Assembly: GCF_007005445.1 (NCBI RefSeq)
Contig: NZ_CP041387.1
Span: forward strand, 3,249,001 to 3,313,000
Direction: 5' to 3'
Source of the DNA: Rhodopseudomonas palustris
Lineage (GTDB): Bacteria > Pseudomonadota > Alphaproteobacteria > Rhizobiales > Xanthobacteraceae
DNA: 64,000 nucleotides
Shown: piece after piece, positions 40,647 through 49,279 of the stretch
Layout of the letters: every line of letters starts with the position of its first letter
Numbering within the stretch: the stretch's first letter is position 1
The notes under the pieces: generated by a model
What the model was told of the DNA's origin: nothing
Database searches by the model: none
The model's input: only the letters and a program-made list of their open reading frames with translations
Made by a program: the position numbers and the translations under genes

Positions 40647-43325
40647 TTAGCGGAGGAGCTGCAGCACGCTCTGCTGCGACTGGTTGGCCAGCGACAGAGC
40701 GGACACCGCAATCGACTGGCGGGTGGTCAGCGCCTGGCTGTTCGCCGCTTCCTCGTTGGTGTCGGCCAGCGTCAGATTCGACGAGCCGGTCTGCAGCACC
40801 GCGATCAGGTTCTTCGAGAAGTCCTGACGGGCCTGCACGATCGACAGGTTCGAACCGAACGCGGAGGCCTGCGAGCGGAGCGAGGTCGAGGCCGTGCTCA
40901 GCTTGTCCAGGACCGCGTTGGTGGCCTTGTTGTCGATGAAGTCGACGCCCGAGGTCAGGCTCGACAGGCCGAGGCCGGTCGGGTTGAAGGTGACGCCCTG
41001 GATCGAGATCGTCGACTTGCCGGTTTCGTTGAACACCAGCTTCAGGGTGTCGCCGTTCAGCAGGTTGACACCGTTGAAGGAGGCATCCTGCGCCGTGGTC
41101 TTGATCTGCTCGAGCACGTCGTTGAACTGCTTGACCAGACCGGCGCGGGTGTTCTGGGCGTTGACGTCCGCCACCGGTGCGGTCGGCACCGAGAAGGTCA
41201 GGGTCGAGGCCAGAGTGCCGCCGATCACACCGCCGTCCGCGCCACCCAGGGTGTGGGAAGCGTAGTCGTTCGACGCCGAGATCGTCAGCTTGCCGGTGGC
41301 GTTGTCGATCGACGCCGACATGTTGTTGGCCGACAGCGCGGTGTTGAGCTGGGCCAGCGACTTGACGGTGCCGTTGGTGCCGTCACCCAGGGTGACATTG
41401 ACGCCCGCGCCGCCGTTGAACGACGTGAAGGTCAGCGTCTTGCCGTTCAGGCTGCCGGCCGCAGTGCCGCGGGCCGCCTTGAACGAGTCCGAGGTGCCGC
41501 TCGAGCCGGTGAGGCCGAGCGCCGACAGGGCGTTGCCGGTGCCGCCGCTGATGCTGAGATCAGAGGCCAGACCGGTCGAGATCTTCAGCGAGCCGCTGGA
41601 GATCGTCGAGTTGGCGGTGCCCTGCGCGGTCGAGATCACCGCACCGGAGTTGCCGAGGGTCGCGGTCCGCACGCCGGTGGCGAGGTCGATCGCCTTCAGC
41701 ACGTCATCGAGCGTACCCTTCTGCAGGTACACGGTCGAGTTGCCGGCGCCGTCGGTTTCGATGTTGCCGCTGATGCCGGTGTGGCTCGATGAGGCGGCCG
41801 GGGTGCCGGCATTCTTGAACGTGATGGTCTTGCCGTTCACGTTCAGGGTCGAGCCGTCCTGGATCAGCGTGCCCAGCGTCGAGGCGCTGGTGGTGCGCTG
41901 CTTGGTCAGCGTCAACGGACCGGTGCCGGAGGCGGTGGTCAGACCGAGGTTCTTGAACAGATCGGTGAAGCCGGTGATGTTCAAGTCAGCGCCGGTCGAG
42001 CTCTGGATCGTGGTGACGCCGCCGGTGGAGGTCGACGCCGTCTGGCCCGAGTTGGTGCTGATGGTGGCGACGCCATTGGAGATCGTCGCCGACTTGACGC
42101 CGTTGGCGAGATCGATCGCGGTCAACAGATCGCCCACCGTGGCATTGGTGAAGTTGGTCTGGTTGCCGAGATAGATCGTCGAGTTGCCGTTGCCATCGGT
42201 ACCGATGCGGCCGAGGACGCCGGTGCCGGACGCGATGTTGTTGCCCTGCGGCGCATCGGCAGTCTTGAAGGTGATGGTCTTGCCGTTCACCGTGAGCTGA
42301 GTGCCGTCAGAGATCGACGTGCTGGTCAGGCCACCGTTGGTGTTGAACAACTGGGTCGTCGACGAGATCTGCTGCGTCGATGTCGCGGCCGCGGTGGTGT
42401 TGATGGTCTGAGCGGTCAACCCGAGCTTGGTGAGAACGGTACCGCCAGAGTTGTCACCGATCGTCAGCGGGCTGTTGGTGCCGGTGTGCAGGGTGATCGC
42501 ACCTGCGGTGACGGTCGAGGTCAGGCCGGAGTTGTTGTTGATGGTGTCGATGGTGTCGAGCAGCGAGTTGACGGTCTGGTCGATACCGATCGTGTAGTTG
42601 CCTTCGCTGTCCTTGCTGGCAGCGCCGGCGGTCGTGAAGGTGATGGTCTTGCCGTTGACGGTGATCGAGTCACCCGAGGCCGGACCGGTCGCCGTCGAAG
42701 TCGCGCCGTTGGTCAGCTCACTGATCAGGTTGGTGCCGGCCGCGGTCGCACCGGCAGTGCCGACAGTGAGAGCGCTTCCCGCCGCGGAGTTATCGACGGC
42801 TGCCGCGACCACGACGGGCGTGCTGGGATCGGACGCGATGCTGACGATCGCGCCGCCGAGCGTGTCGGTCGAGGAGGCCGCGGTGGTGCCGCCGGCGGTA
42901 CCATCGAAGATCACGTTCGAAGTCGCAACCGCGTTGCTGAAGCTCTGGGTGCCGCGCAGGTCGTCAGCGGTGGCGCCGGAGATGGTCGCCGACACGTTCG
43001 ACTTGGTGGAATAGCCGGAGGTGGTCTGCAGCGCCTGGTTGGCGATCGACTTGGCACTGTCCACCAGCTTGTTCAGCGAGGTGATGCCGGTGTTGGCGGC
43101 CTGCAGGATCTGCACGCCGTTGCCGATGCCGTCGAGCAGGTTGTTGATGTCGCTGGCGCGGCTGTCGAGCGAAGTGGCGGTGAAGAAGTTGGTCGGATTG
43201 TCGAGCGCCGTGTTCACCTTCTTGCCGGACGACAGGCGGCTCTGGGTGGTGGCGAGCAAGTCGGCCGTGGCCTGAAGCGACGAGAGGTTCTGGCGGACGG
43301 CGTTGGATAGAACGATACCGGACAT
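40647..43325 (-). CDS. Giant flagellin 2
   Basis: An 892-aa flagellin from the ATG at 43325 with AGGAAGG about 10 nt upstream, the same leader as flagellin 1. The N- and C-terminal regions nearly match flagellin 1 (SSLQATADLLATTQSRLSSG; DTNEEAANSQALTTRQSIAV). The middle also has about four repeats starting [VL]NGKT[IL]TF, near residues 223, 346, 497 and 628, each with an acidic helix such as DLLTAIDLANGVKSATI. The two genes are paralogues that differ mostly in the surface domains. It flanks the other side of the glycan cluster. It is followed by a strong terminator. Confidence 0.96.
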   Translation of the reverse strand: MSGIVLSNAVRQNLSSLQATADLLATTQSRLSSGKKVNTALDNPTNFFTATSLDSRASDINNLLDGIGNGVQILQAANTGITSLNKLVDSAKSIANQALQTTSGYSTKSNVSATISGATADDLRGTQSFSNAVATSNVIFDGTAGGTTAASSTDTLGGAIVSIASDPSTPVVVAAAVDNSAAGSALTVGTAGATAAGTNLISELTNGATSTATGPASGDSITVNGKTITFTTAGAASKDSEGNYTIGIDQTVNSLLDTIDTINNNSGLTSTVTAGAITLHTGTNSPLTIGDNSGGTVLTKLGLTAQTINTTAAATSTQQISSTTQLFNTNGGLTSTSISDGTQLTVNGKTITFKTADAPQGNNIASGTGVLGRIGTDGNGNSTIYLGNQTNFTNATVGDLLTAIDLANGVKSATISNGVATISTNSGQTASTSTGGVTTIQSSTGADLNITGFTDLFKNLGLTTASGTGPLTLTKQRTTSASTLGTLIQDGSTLNVNGKTITFKNAGTPAASSSHTGISGNIETDGAGNSTVYLQKGTLDDVLKAIDLATGVRTATLGNSGAVISTAQGTANSTISSGSLKISTGLASDLSISGGTGNALSALGLTGSSGTSDSFKAARGTAAGSLNGKTLTFTSFNGGAGVNVTLGDGTNGTVKSLAQLNTALSANNMSASIDNATGKLTISASNDYASHTLGGADGGVIGGTLASTLTFSVPTAPVADVNAQNTRAGLVKQFNDVLEQIKTTAQDASFNGVNLLNGDTLKLVFNETGKSTISIQGVTFNPTGLGLSSLTSGVDFIDNKATNAVLDKLSTASTSLRSQASAFGSNLSIVQARQDFSKNLIAVLQTGSSNLTLADTNEEAANSQALTTRQSIAVSALSLANQSQQSVLQLLR

Positions 43326-43632
43326 ATTAAAGCTACCTTCCTGGTGTGCTAACGCGATCTTCTTGATCGGCCGCGGCACCTTGACCGGCAGAGTCTAAAA
43401 TTCTGTAAAGTGGGAACAGCGGCTTTGATGGAAGGAATCGCCCGTAAAATCACTGGTTTGTGCAAAATGACACGCGCCGCGAGACGGCTCACACAGCCTC
43501 GCAAGACTACGTGGTTGGTCGTGATCCGTGAGCGTTTAGGAGGACTTGTGCTGCACATGCGGCAGCTAAGCGACACCAAACCGGTCGCCGCAGGGCCGCC
43601 GGAGCGGCGGCCCGCCGTTCAGAGATAATTAA
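43326..43632. other. 307-bp region upstream of flagellin 2
   Basis: Holds the flagellin 2 promoter and the end of the flgE-flgK-flgL operon. AT-richer sequence (TCTAAAATTCTGTAAAG) is at about 43394-43410, roughly 75 nt before the ATG. No convincing -24/-12 or CtrA full site was found. A hairpin at 43593-43613 follows flgL. Confidence 0.5.
43593..43613 (-). terminator. Hairpin after flgL
   Basis: GGGCCGCCG-GAG-CGGCGGCCC is a perfect 9-bp stem with a 3-nt loop, 20 nt after the flgL stop. It lacks a T-run, so termination strength is uncertain. Confidence 0.5.
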
Positions 43633-45240
43633 CTAGAGGAACTTGACGAGGCTGAGCTGATAGAGTTGCGACGTCGTCTGATACGACGCCTGCAACGCGG
43701 TCTGCAGCGCCAGGATCTTGGTCGCGACCTCGTCGTTGTTGATGCCCTCGATCGAACTCAGCATGGTCTGCGCCAGCGCCTTGCCCTGGACCTGCCGATT
43801 GCTGGTCGCCTTGATCGAAGCCTGGGCGCCGGCCAGTTCGGCCTGCATGTTCTGGATCGACTGCTCGCCCGGCACCACCGCGAGATTGGCGGCGACGCGC
43901 TGGTTCAACCCCGCGATCTTTCCGGAGCTGTAGGGATCGGTCGCCGACGTCGTGACGGCCGCGAACACCGCCACGGTCTGCAATTGCTTGCGCAGCGCCT
44001 GTTCGTCGGCGCGGGCGCCGTATTGCACCGTGATGGCGTCGTCGATCTTGGCGACCGCCGTTCCACGCGCTGGATCGCTCGCGGAGTCCGGTTCGCCATT
44101 GTACCAGAAGATGGTATTGGCCTTGGTGCCCGCGACCTGCGAGGTGGCGGCGCCGAACGGCGCGGTGCCGGCGACCCGCAGCGGCGGGGTGTTGCTGAAG
44201 AAGTCGTCACCGGCCTTGATGGCGGAGGCCGCAGCCAGCGGCCCGTTGGCGAGCTTCTTCACCTCTGCGGTGAGCGCAGTCTGCAGATTGGTCGCGGTGA
44301 CCGAGGACGACGGCGCCACCGGCGGCACCGCCGTCGGCGAGCCCTGATCGATCGCGAAACAGCCGTCCGGCAGCGGGGTCTTCGACGACGCCGTCAGGGT
44401 GATGGTCTCCTGCGTCCCGTCCGGCATGTCGAAGGTGAACTTCACCACGTCGCCGTCGTTCGGGATCACGCCGTTGAGATCGACCGTCATCGCCTTCGGA
44501 TTCGGCGCAGCCGGCGGCGTGGTCGGCGGCGTCTCGGTCGGCTGCGTCACCACCGCGCCACTGATCGTGGTCGAGATCGCGTTCAGCTTCATCCCGAACG
44601 GCGACGGCCCGATCGGATCGGGGAGCGCATACGGGTTGGCGGCGAAATCCTCGCCGATCTGCACCGCGGTCGCCGTCGCACCGGCCGACACGATGGTCCG
44701 GCCCATGCCGTCGGTGCCGACGTCGGCGTCGTGGCGCTCCCTGACCACCTGTTTCAGACCGGCGATCGCGGCCCCGTCACCGTCCATGATCTTGTCGGCG
44801 GCCGTCACCGGAGCGGTGTCGGTGACCCGTCCGCCGAACAGATAGCGGTCGCCGACCTGCGCGTTCAGCATGTCGACGGAATCGAAGAAGTCGAGCGCCG
44901 CGGTCCGCTGTCCCGGGGTCTGGCCGGTGTTGTCGAGTGTCGAACCGGCACTGACCGCCGCGCCCTTCACCTCACTGCTGATCTCGGCCATCCGCTGCAG
45001 CGACAGATTCGCCACGCTGATGCGGGTGGTAATGTTGGTCATCGTGTCGCTGTAGCTGGCGATATTGGCCATCTGAGCGCGCAGCCCGATCGCCAGGCTG
45101 CGCCCGGTCCCGACGCCGGCATAGTCGTTCGAAATCCGCCCGCTCGAGAGTTGCTGAGTCAAGGTCTCGAGCTGGCTGCGGAGATTGAGGATCCCGGTTC
45201 CGATGTAGGAGGTACGCCCGCTTACGCCGTCGATCGCCAT
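43633..45240 (-). CDS. flgL: Flagellar hook-filament junction protein FlgL (HAP3)
   Basis: A 535-aa protein from the ATG at 45240. It is flagellin-like at both ends: GTGILNLRSQLETLTQQLSS, GRISNDYAGVGTGRSLAIGL, then the C-terminal INNDEVATKILALQTALQAS and QLYQLSLVKFL. The N-terminal MAIDGVSGRTSYIGTG and the position after flgK identify FlgL rather than a third flagellin. It is longer than enteric FlgL (about 320 aa) because of a Pro/Thr-rich middle. It joins hook and filament with FlgK, 8 nt upstream. Confidence 0.92.
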   Translation of the reverse strand: MAIDGVSGRTSYIGTGILNLRSQLETLTQQLSSGRISNDYAGVGTGRSLAIGLRAQMANIASYSDTMTNITTRISVANLSLQRMAEISSEVKGAAVSAGSTLDNTGQTPGQRTAALDFFDSVDMLNAQVGDRYLFGGRVTDTAPVTAADKIMDGDGAAIAGLKQVVRERHDADVGTDGMGRTIVSAGATATAVQIGEDFAANPYALPDPIGPSPFGMKLNAISTTISGAVVTQPTETPPTTPPAAPNPKAMTVDLNGVIPNDGDVVKFTFDMPDGTQETITLTASSKTPLPDGCFAIDQGSPTAVPPVAPSSSVTATNLQTALTAEVKKLANGPLAAASAIKAGDDFFSNTPPLRVAGTAPFGAATSQVAGTKANTIFWYNGEPDSASDPARGTAVAKIDDAITVQYGARADEQALRKQLQTVAVFAAVTTSATDPYSSGKIAGLNQRVAANLAVVPGEQSIQNMQAELAGAQASIKATSNRQVQGKALAQTMLSSIEGINNDEVATKILALQTALQASYQTTSQLYQLSLVKFL

Positions 45241-45248
45241 GGCTCGCC

Positions 45249-47120
45249 TCAAATCGCCTGCATCAGGGACTGGTACATCTGATTGATGGTCGACATCACC
45301 CGCGCGTTCGCCGCGTAGGCGTTCTGCAGCGACAGCAGATGCGCCATCTCCTCGTCCATATTGACGCCGGAGGACGCCGAGAACTTCTGCTGCAAGGTGT
45401 TGAGCACCACGTTCTGCCCCTCCGACAATTGCTTGGCGGCGGCCGCGTTGGAGCCCTGCTGACTGACGAACTGCTGGAGGTAGCTCTGGAGCGACCCCTT
45501 GAACGGCGCGGTGTCGGAGCCGATGCCGGTGGCAGCCGAATAGTAGTACTTACTATTCATCATCTGCTTGATCATGAAGTCCGGGCGGGCGGTGTCGCCG
45601 GCGGCGGTCGCCGGCGAGGTCGAATAGACCACCAGCTTGGAATTGTCCTTCACGAGGTCGGCATTGACCGAGATCCGCTGCGCGTAGCCGGTCATCTGAT
45701 TGCCGGCGACGTTGATCGATCCGGAATAGGGAGAGCCGTTGTCGTTGAACAGCGGCACCTCGACGCTGCCGCCGGCCAGCCCGGTCACCGTCGTCGTCAC
45801 CGAGGCCGAATTCACCGTCGAGAAGCCGGCGTTGTCGAGCACGTTGATGTTCGGCGAAGTGCCGGTGAACTGCAGGTTGCGGCCGTACAGCGCGGCGTTG
45901 AGCTGAGACTCCACCGAGCCGGACACACCGGAGAAGTCGATGCCGACGACGTAGTCGTTGGGATCGTTGGTCGCGGTCTGCGGCAGAGGCAGCAGCCTGG
46001 GATCGTCCACCCGAACGACGGTGACGGTGTGTTGTAGTCCGGTGGCGACGTCGGTGTAGGCGATGTTGATGGTATTGCCGCTCTTCATGCCCGAGAGATC
46101 GAGCGCGAACCCGGCCGAGGCGCCGGAGGTCACCGGCGTGCCGGCGGTGGTCTTGTCCGACAGCGAGCTGGACAATGTGGCGGCGAACTGGTCGAGCTGG
46201 GTCTGCGCCGTCACCAGCGTGTTGTCGCGCAGCTCGATATAGGCGGCCATCTTGCCGGATTTCAGCGAGCTGGTGATATCGATCGTCGAACCGCTGGCAT
46301 AGCTCACCGTAACCGAGCCGAGCTCGCTGAGCATGCTGTTCGACGACCAGGTGGTCCCCGGATTGACCGTCCCCTGCGCGTCGAACGACAGCGTGGCCGC
46401 TTCCATGCCGGCGAGCTGGACACCGGACCCGGTGAACACCGAGACCTGGTTGGCGCCGTTGGTCACGATCCGGATATCCATCAGTTGCGAGAGCTGATTG
46501 ATCGCCTGATCGCGCTGGTCCAGCAGCGCCGCAGTCGCTGCGTCGGTCGACGTGCCGCCCTGCGGATTGGTCCGGATCTGGGTGTTGATGGTGGCGATCT
46601 GTTTCAGCAGATTGTTCGCCGTTCCGACCGCGTCGGTCAGCCCGGCCTCGCAGCCGGAGCGCAGCGTCTGGATGCCGTTCGACATCGCGTTCAAACCGGC
46701 CGCCAGCGCCTGGGCCGCGTTCAGCACCCCGATCCGCGCCGACGTGCTGTCGGGGCTGGTCGCCAGCGCCTGCATCGCCGTGGTCAGGCCGTTGAACGAA
46801 CTTTCCAGCGTGCCGGTGGAGTTCGGGTCGCCGAACAACCCCTGAAGCTGACCGAGAAAATCGGATCGGAGCGACGCATAGGAGGCGCCCGAGATCTCGG
46901 TGCGAAGCTGCGCCAGCACGTAGTCGTCGAGCTGGCGGTTGATGCCGTTGACCTGGACCCCGGTCCCGGTCTGGCCGGAGACGGTGACGCCCTGGTTGAC
47001 GGTCTTGCGGACGTAGCCGGGGGTCTCCGCGTTGGCGACGTTCGACGACACCAGCGACATCGAGGCCTGGTTCACGCGCAGGCCGGCCATTGCGATCGAA
47101 AGTGCGTCTCCGAGACTCAT
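45249..47120 (-). CDS. flgK: Flagellar hook-associated protein FlgK (HAP1)
   Basis: A 623-aa protein. The N-terminus has the rod/hook motif SLVSSNVANAETPGYVRKTV, followed by GVQVNGINRQLDDYVLAQLR; LKQIATINTQIRT marks the coiled FlgK middle, and the C-terminal hook motif is GVNMDEEMAHLLSLQNAYAA followed by NARVMSTINQMYQSLMQAI. It forms the first junction layer on the hook tip. It lies 40 nt after flgE and 8 nt before flgL. Confidence 0.96.
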   Translation of the reverse strand: MSLGDALSIAMAGLRVNQASMSLVSSNVANAETPGYVRKTVNQGVTVSGQTGTGVQVNGINRQLDDYVLAQLRTEISGASYASLRSDFLGQLQGLFGDPNSTGTLESSFNGLTTAMQALATSPDSTSARIGVLNAAQALAAGLNAMSNGIQTLRSGCEAGLTDAVGTANNLLKQIATINTQIRTNPQGGTSTDAATAALLDQRDQAINQLSQLMDIRIVTNGANQVSVFTGSGVQLAGMEAATLSFDAQGTVNPGTTWSSNSMLSELGSVTVSYASGSTIDITSSLKSGKMAAYIELRDNTLVTAQTQLDQFAATLSSSLSDKTTAGTPVTSGASAGFALDLSGMKSGNTINIAYTDVATGLQHTVTVVRVDDPRLLPLPQTATNDPNDYVVGIDFSGVSGSVESQLNAALYGRNLQFTGTSPNINVLDNAGFSTVNSASVTTTVTGLAGGSVEVPLFNDNGSPYSGSINVAGNQMTGYAQRISVNADLVKDNSKLVVYSTSPATAAGDTARPDFMIKQMMNSKYYYSAATGIGSDTAPFKGSLQSYLQQFVSQQGSNAAAAKQLSEGQNVVLNTLQQKFSASSGVNMDEEMAHLLSLQNAYAANARVMSTINQMYQSLMQAI

Positions 47121-47160
47121 GACTGGCTACCCGGGTTCGAGGTCGACGCCGCGCGACCGC

Positions 47161-49011
47161 TCAACGCATCACGTTGAGCAGGTCCTGCACCATGGTGTTG
47201 GCGGTGGTGATGACTTTGGTGTTGGCCGAGTACGCCTGCTGGGTGACGATCAGCTTGGTGAACTCGTCGGCGATGTCGGTGTTGGAGGACTCCAGCGACG
47301 CGCCCGAGATGCTGCCGCCCTTGCCGAACAGCGCCTCGCCGGACTCGTTGGTGGTTTCGAACGCACCGCCGTCGATGCGCTTCAGGAAATTGGCGCCGTT
47401 GAAGGTGGCCACGCTGACCTCGGCGAGATCGATATTCCTGCCGTTCGAATAGCTGCCGACGACGCGACCTTGGTTGCTGACCGAAACGCTCACCAATTGG
47501 CCGGCGGCGTAGCCGTCCTGCTTCAACTGGTTGACCTGCACGTTGCCGTTGCTGTCGGAGAACTGGGTCAGACCGCCTGTGCCGATCGCCATCGTCAGGT
47601 TGCCGAGGCTGATGCCGTTCACCGTGACGCCCGGCAGAGTGACCTGGCCGACCACCGGCTGCATCTGGCCGGTGCTGCCGAAGGTGAAGTTGGTGCCGAC
47701 GTTCACCCAGGCGACGTCCGATCCGGTCGCATTAGGATTGGTCTGATAGAACAGGTTCCAGGTGTCGGTGCCGCCGACCGCAGCCGACGCGACCTTGGCC
47801 CAGCGGAACTGCAGGCTGACCGGAGCGCCGTTGCCGTCGTAGGCCGTCAGCGCACCGCCGGCGATCGACTCGTCCAGGAAGGTCTGGTTGTCCGAGCCGA
47901 TCACCACGCCGGTACCCGCCGTGCCGCCGCCGCCGCGAAGCGCGGTGATGGTTCCGGTGAAGCCGAGCGCATTCCATGCGGTCGAACTCGACGACGACAA
48001 TTGAATGTCGTTGGCGAGGCCGCTGTTGATGGTGACGACGCCGCTCGCGACGTTGGACAGGTTCGGCGCGGCGTTGCCGGTCAGACCGTCGATCGCCGCC
48101 AGCAGGGTGGAGATGCTGCCGCCATTGAGATCGACATAGGCGGTGTCGGGAGCCGAACCGGCGCTGCCGCCGGCGCTGGAATCGTAGAACGCGACGGTCT
48201 TGTCGGTGGTGACGCCGCCCGTCGTCGTCTTCACCGTGATGGTATCGCTCGCGGTGAAGCCGGCCTGCAGCGAGTCGGTGCCGCTGGCGGACTTCAGCAG
48301 GGTGGCGCCGGTCACTGCCACAGCGGGGGTTTGGAAGTTGGTCCGCGCGGAGCCGAGAATGCTGGTGTTTGTATAGGGAGCCGCAGGCGTGCCAAGTGGC
48401 CGCGGATTGGACACGAAATCGGCCGGGCGCAGCAATTCAGAGCCGACCACCGACTTGTTGGCCTTGGTCGTGAGCGGATAGCTGGCGAGGTTGGCGCGAT
48501 AGTCGATCTTGGTGGTCGCCTGCGACGGAAGGAAGTCGTTCTGGAATTTCAGAATTTGCGGCACGCTGCCGGCCGGGTTGCCGGTACTCGGATCGATCGG
48601 CACGCCCTGCAGATAATAGCCGGCGCCGTTCACCAGATAACCGTTCTTGTCGAGCGAGAAGTCGCCGCGGCGGGTGTAGTTGTTGACGCCTGCAAAGATC
48701 GGATTGTTGTCGGTGAACGAAGCGGGCTTCTGGACGACGAAGAATCCCTCACCATTAATGGCCATGTAGGTCGACACGGCGGCCGACTGCACCGAGCCGG
48801 TCAGCGTGTTGGTCAACCGCGATTCAGCGTTCACCGAGCCGGCGAGTTGCTGGTTGTTGCCCGTCTGCGGGATCAGATCGAGGAACGAGGTGTCGATGCG
48901 CTTGAAGGCCGTGGTCTGCGAGTTCGCGATGTTTCCGGAGATGTTCTCCAGCGCGTAGGAGTTGGCGCGCAGGCCGGCGACCGACGTGGTGAGAGCGCCG
49001 AAAATACCCAT
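47161..49011 (-). CDS. flgE: Flagellar hook protein FlgE
   Basis: A 616-aa protein from the ATG at 49011, with GGGAGAAGTCAGTA before it. It begins MGIFGALTTSVAGLRANSYA, with ENISGNIANSQTTAFKRIDT. The C-terminal hook motif is SNTDIADEFTKLIVTQQAYS, NTKVITTANTMVQDLLNVMR. The hook family middle (QPVVGQVTLPGVTVNGISLG and Ser/Thr-rich strands) is enlarged relative to enteric FlgE (about 400 aa), as in many alphaproteobacteria. First gene of flgE-flgK-flgL, driven by a sigma-54 promoter at 49077. Confidence 0.95.
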   Translation of the reverse strand: MGIFGALTTSVAGLRANSYALENISGNIANSQTTAFKRIDTSFLDLIPQTGNNQQLAGSVNAESRLTNTLTGSVQSAAVSTYMAINGEGFFVVQKPASFTDNNPIFAGVNNYTRRGDFSLDKNGYLVNGAGYYLQGVPIDPSTGNPAGSVPQILKFQNDFLPSQATTKIDYRANLASYPLTTKANKSVVGSELLRPADFVSNPRPLGTPAAPYTNTSILGSARTNFQTPAVAVTGATLLKSASGTDSLQAGFTASDTITVKTTTGGVTTDKTVAFYDSSAGGSAGSAPDTAYVDLNGGSISTLLAAIDGLTGNAAPNLSNVASGVVTINSGLANDIQLSSSSSTAWNALGFTGTITALRGGGGTAGTGVVIGSDNQTFLDESIAGGALTAYDGNGAPVSLQFRWAKVASAAVGGTDTWNLFYQTNPNATGSDVAWVNVGTNFTFGSTGQMQPVVGQVTLPGVTVNGISLGNLTMAIGTGGLTQFSDSNGNVQVNQLKQDGYAAGQLVSVSVSNQGRVVGSYSNGRNIDLAEVSVATFNGANFLKRIDGGAFETTNESGEALFGKGGSISGASLESSNTDIADEFTKLIVTQQAYSANTKVITTANTMVQDLLNVMR

Positions 49012-49076
49012 TACTGACTTCTCCCGATGCGGCCGCCCGTGGCGGCTGTTGACAGCAAAATCCAGCAACGCTTCCC

Positions 49077-49091
49077 GCAAGCCTCATGCCA
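49077..49091 (-). promoter_or_regulatory. Sigma-54 promoter of flgE-flgK-flgL
   Basis: Read on the minus strand, TGGCATGAGGCTTGC matches TGGCACG-N4-TTGC with one mismatch (T for C at the sixth base) and exact spacing. The transcript would start near 49065, about 54 nt before the flgE ATG. Confidence 0.8.
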
Positions 49092-49218
49092 ACGAACAAA
49101 ACCGAACAATTTCAAACGATTGACCGTCACCATGGCGGCTCGTGCCAGGGCGGTTTTGCCGGGTCGGGCAACAATTGCCGGGATCGTCCGGCGAAATTCG
49201 CCCCACCTGGATGCCAAG

Positions 49219-49243
49219 GGAACCAAACCCGAACCGGCGCGTT
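49219..49243 (+). promoter_or_regulatory. EcfG (general stress sigma) promoter of the hybrid kinase gene
   Basis: GGAAC (49219-49223), 16 nt, then CGTT (49240-49243) is an exact match to the alphaproteobacterial EcfG consensus GGAAC-N16/17-CGTT. The transcript would start near 49250, about 30 nt before the start codon at 49280. Confidence 0.7.
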
Positions 49244-49279
49244 TCAAACCGGGACAGCAGGGGTTGATCGGGGGATCAC

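Noticed and set aside
43326..43632. CtrA or sigma-54 promoter for flagellin 2
   Set aside because: Only half-sites such as TTAACTAGAGG were found; no motif with the right spacing.
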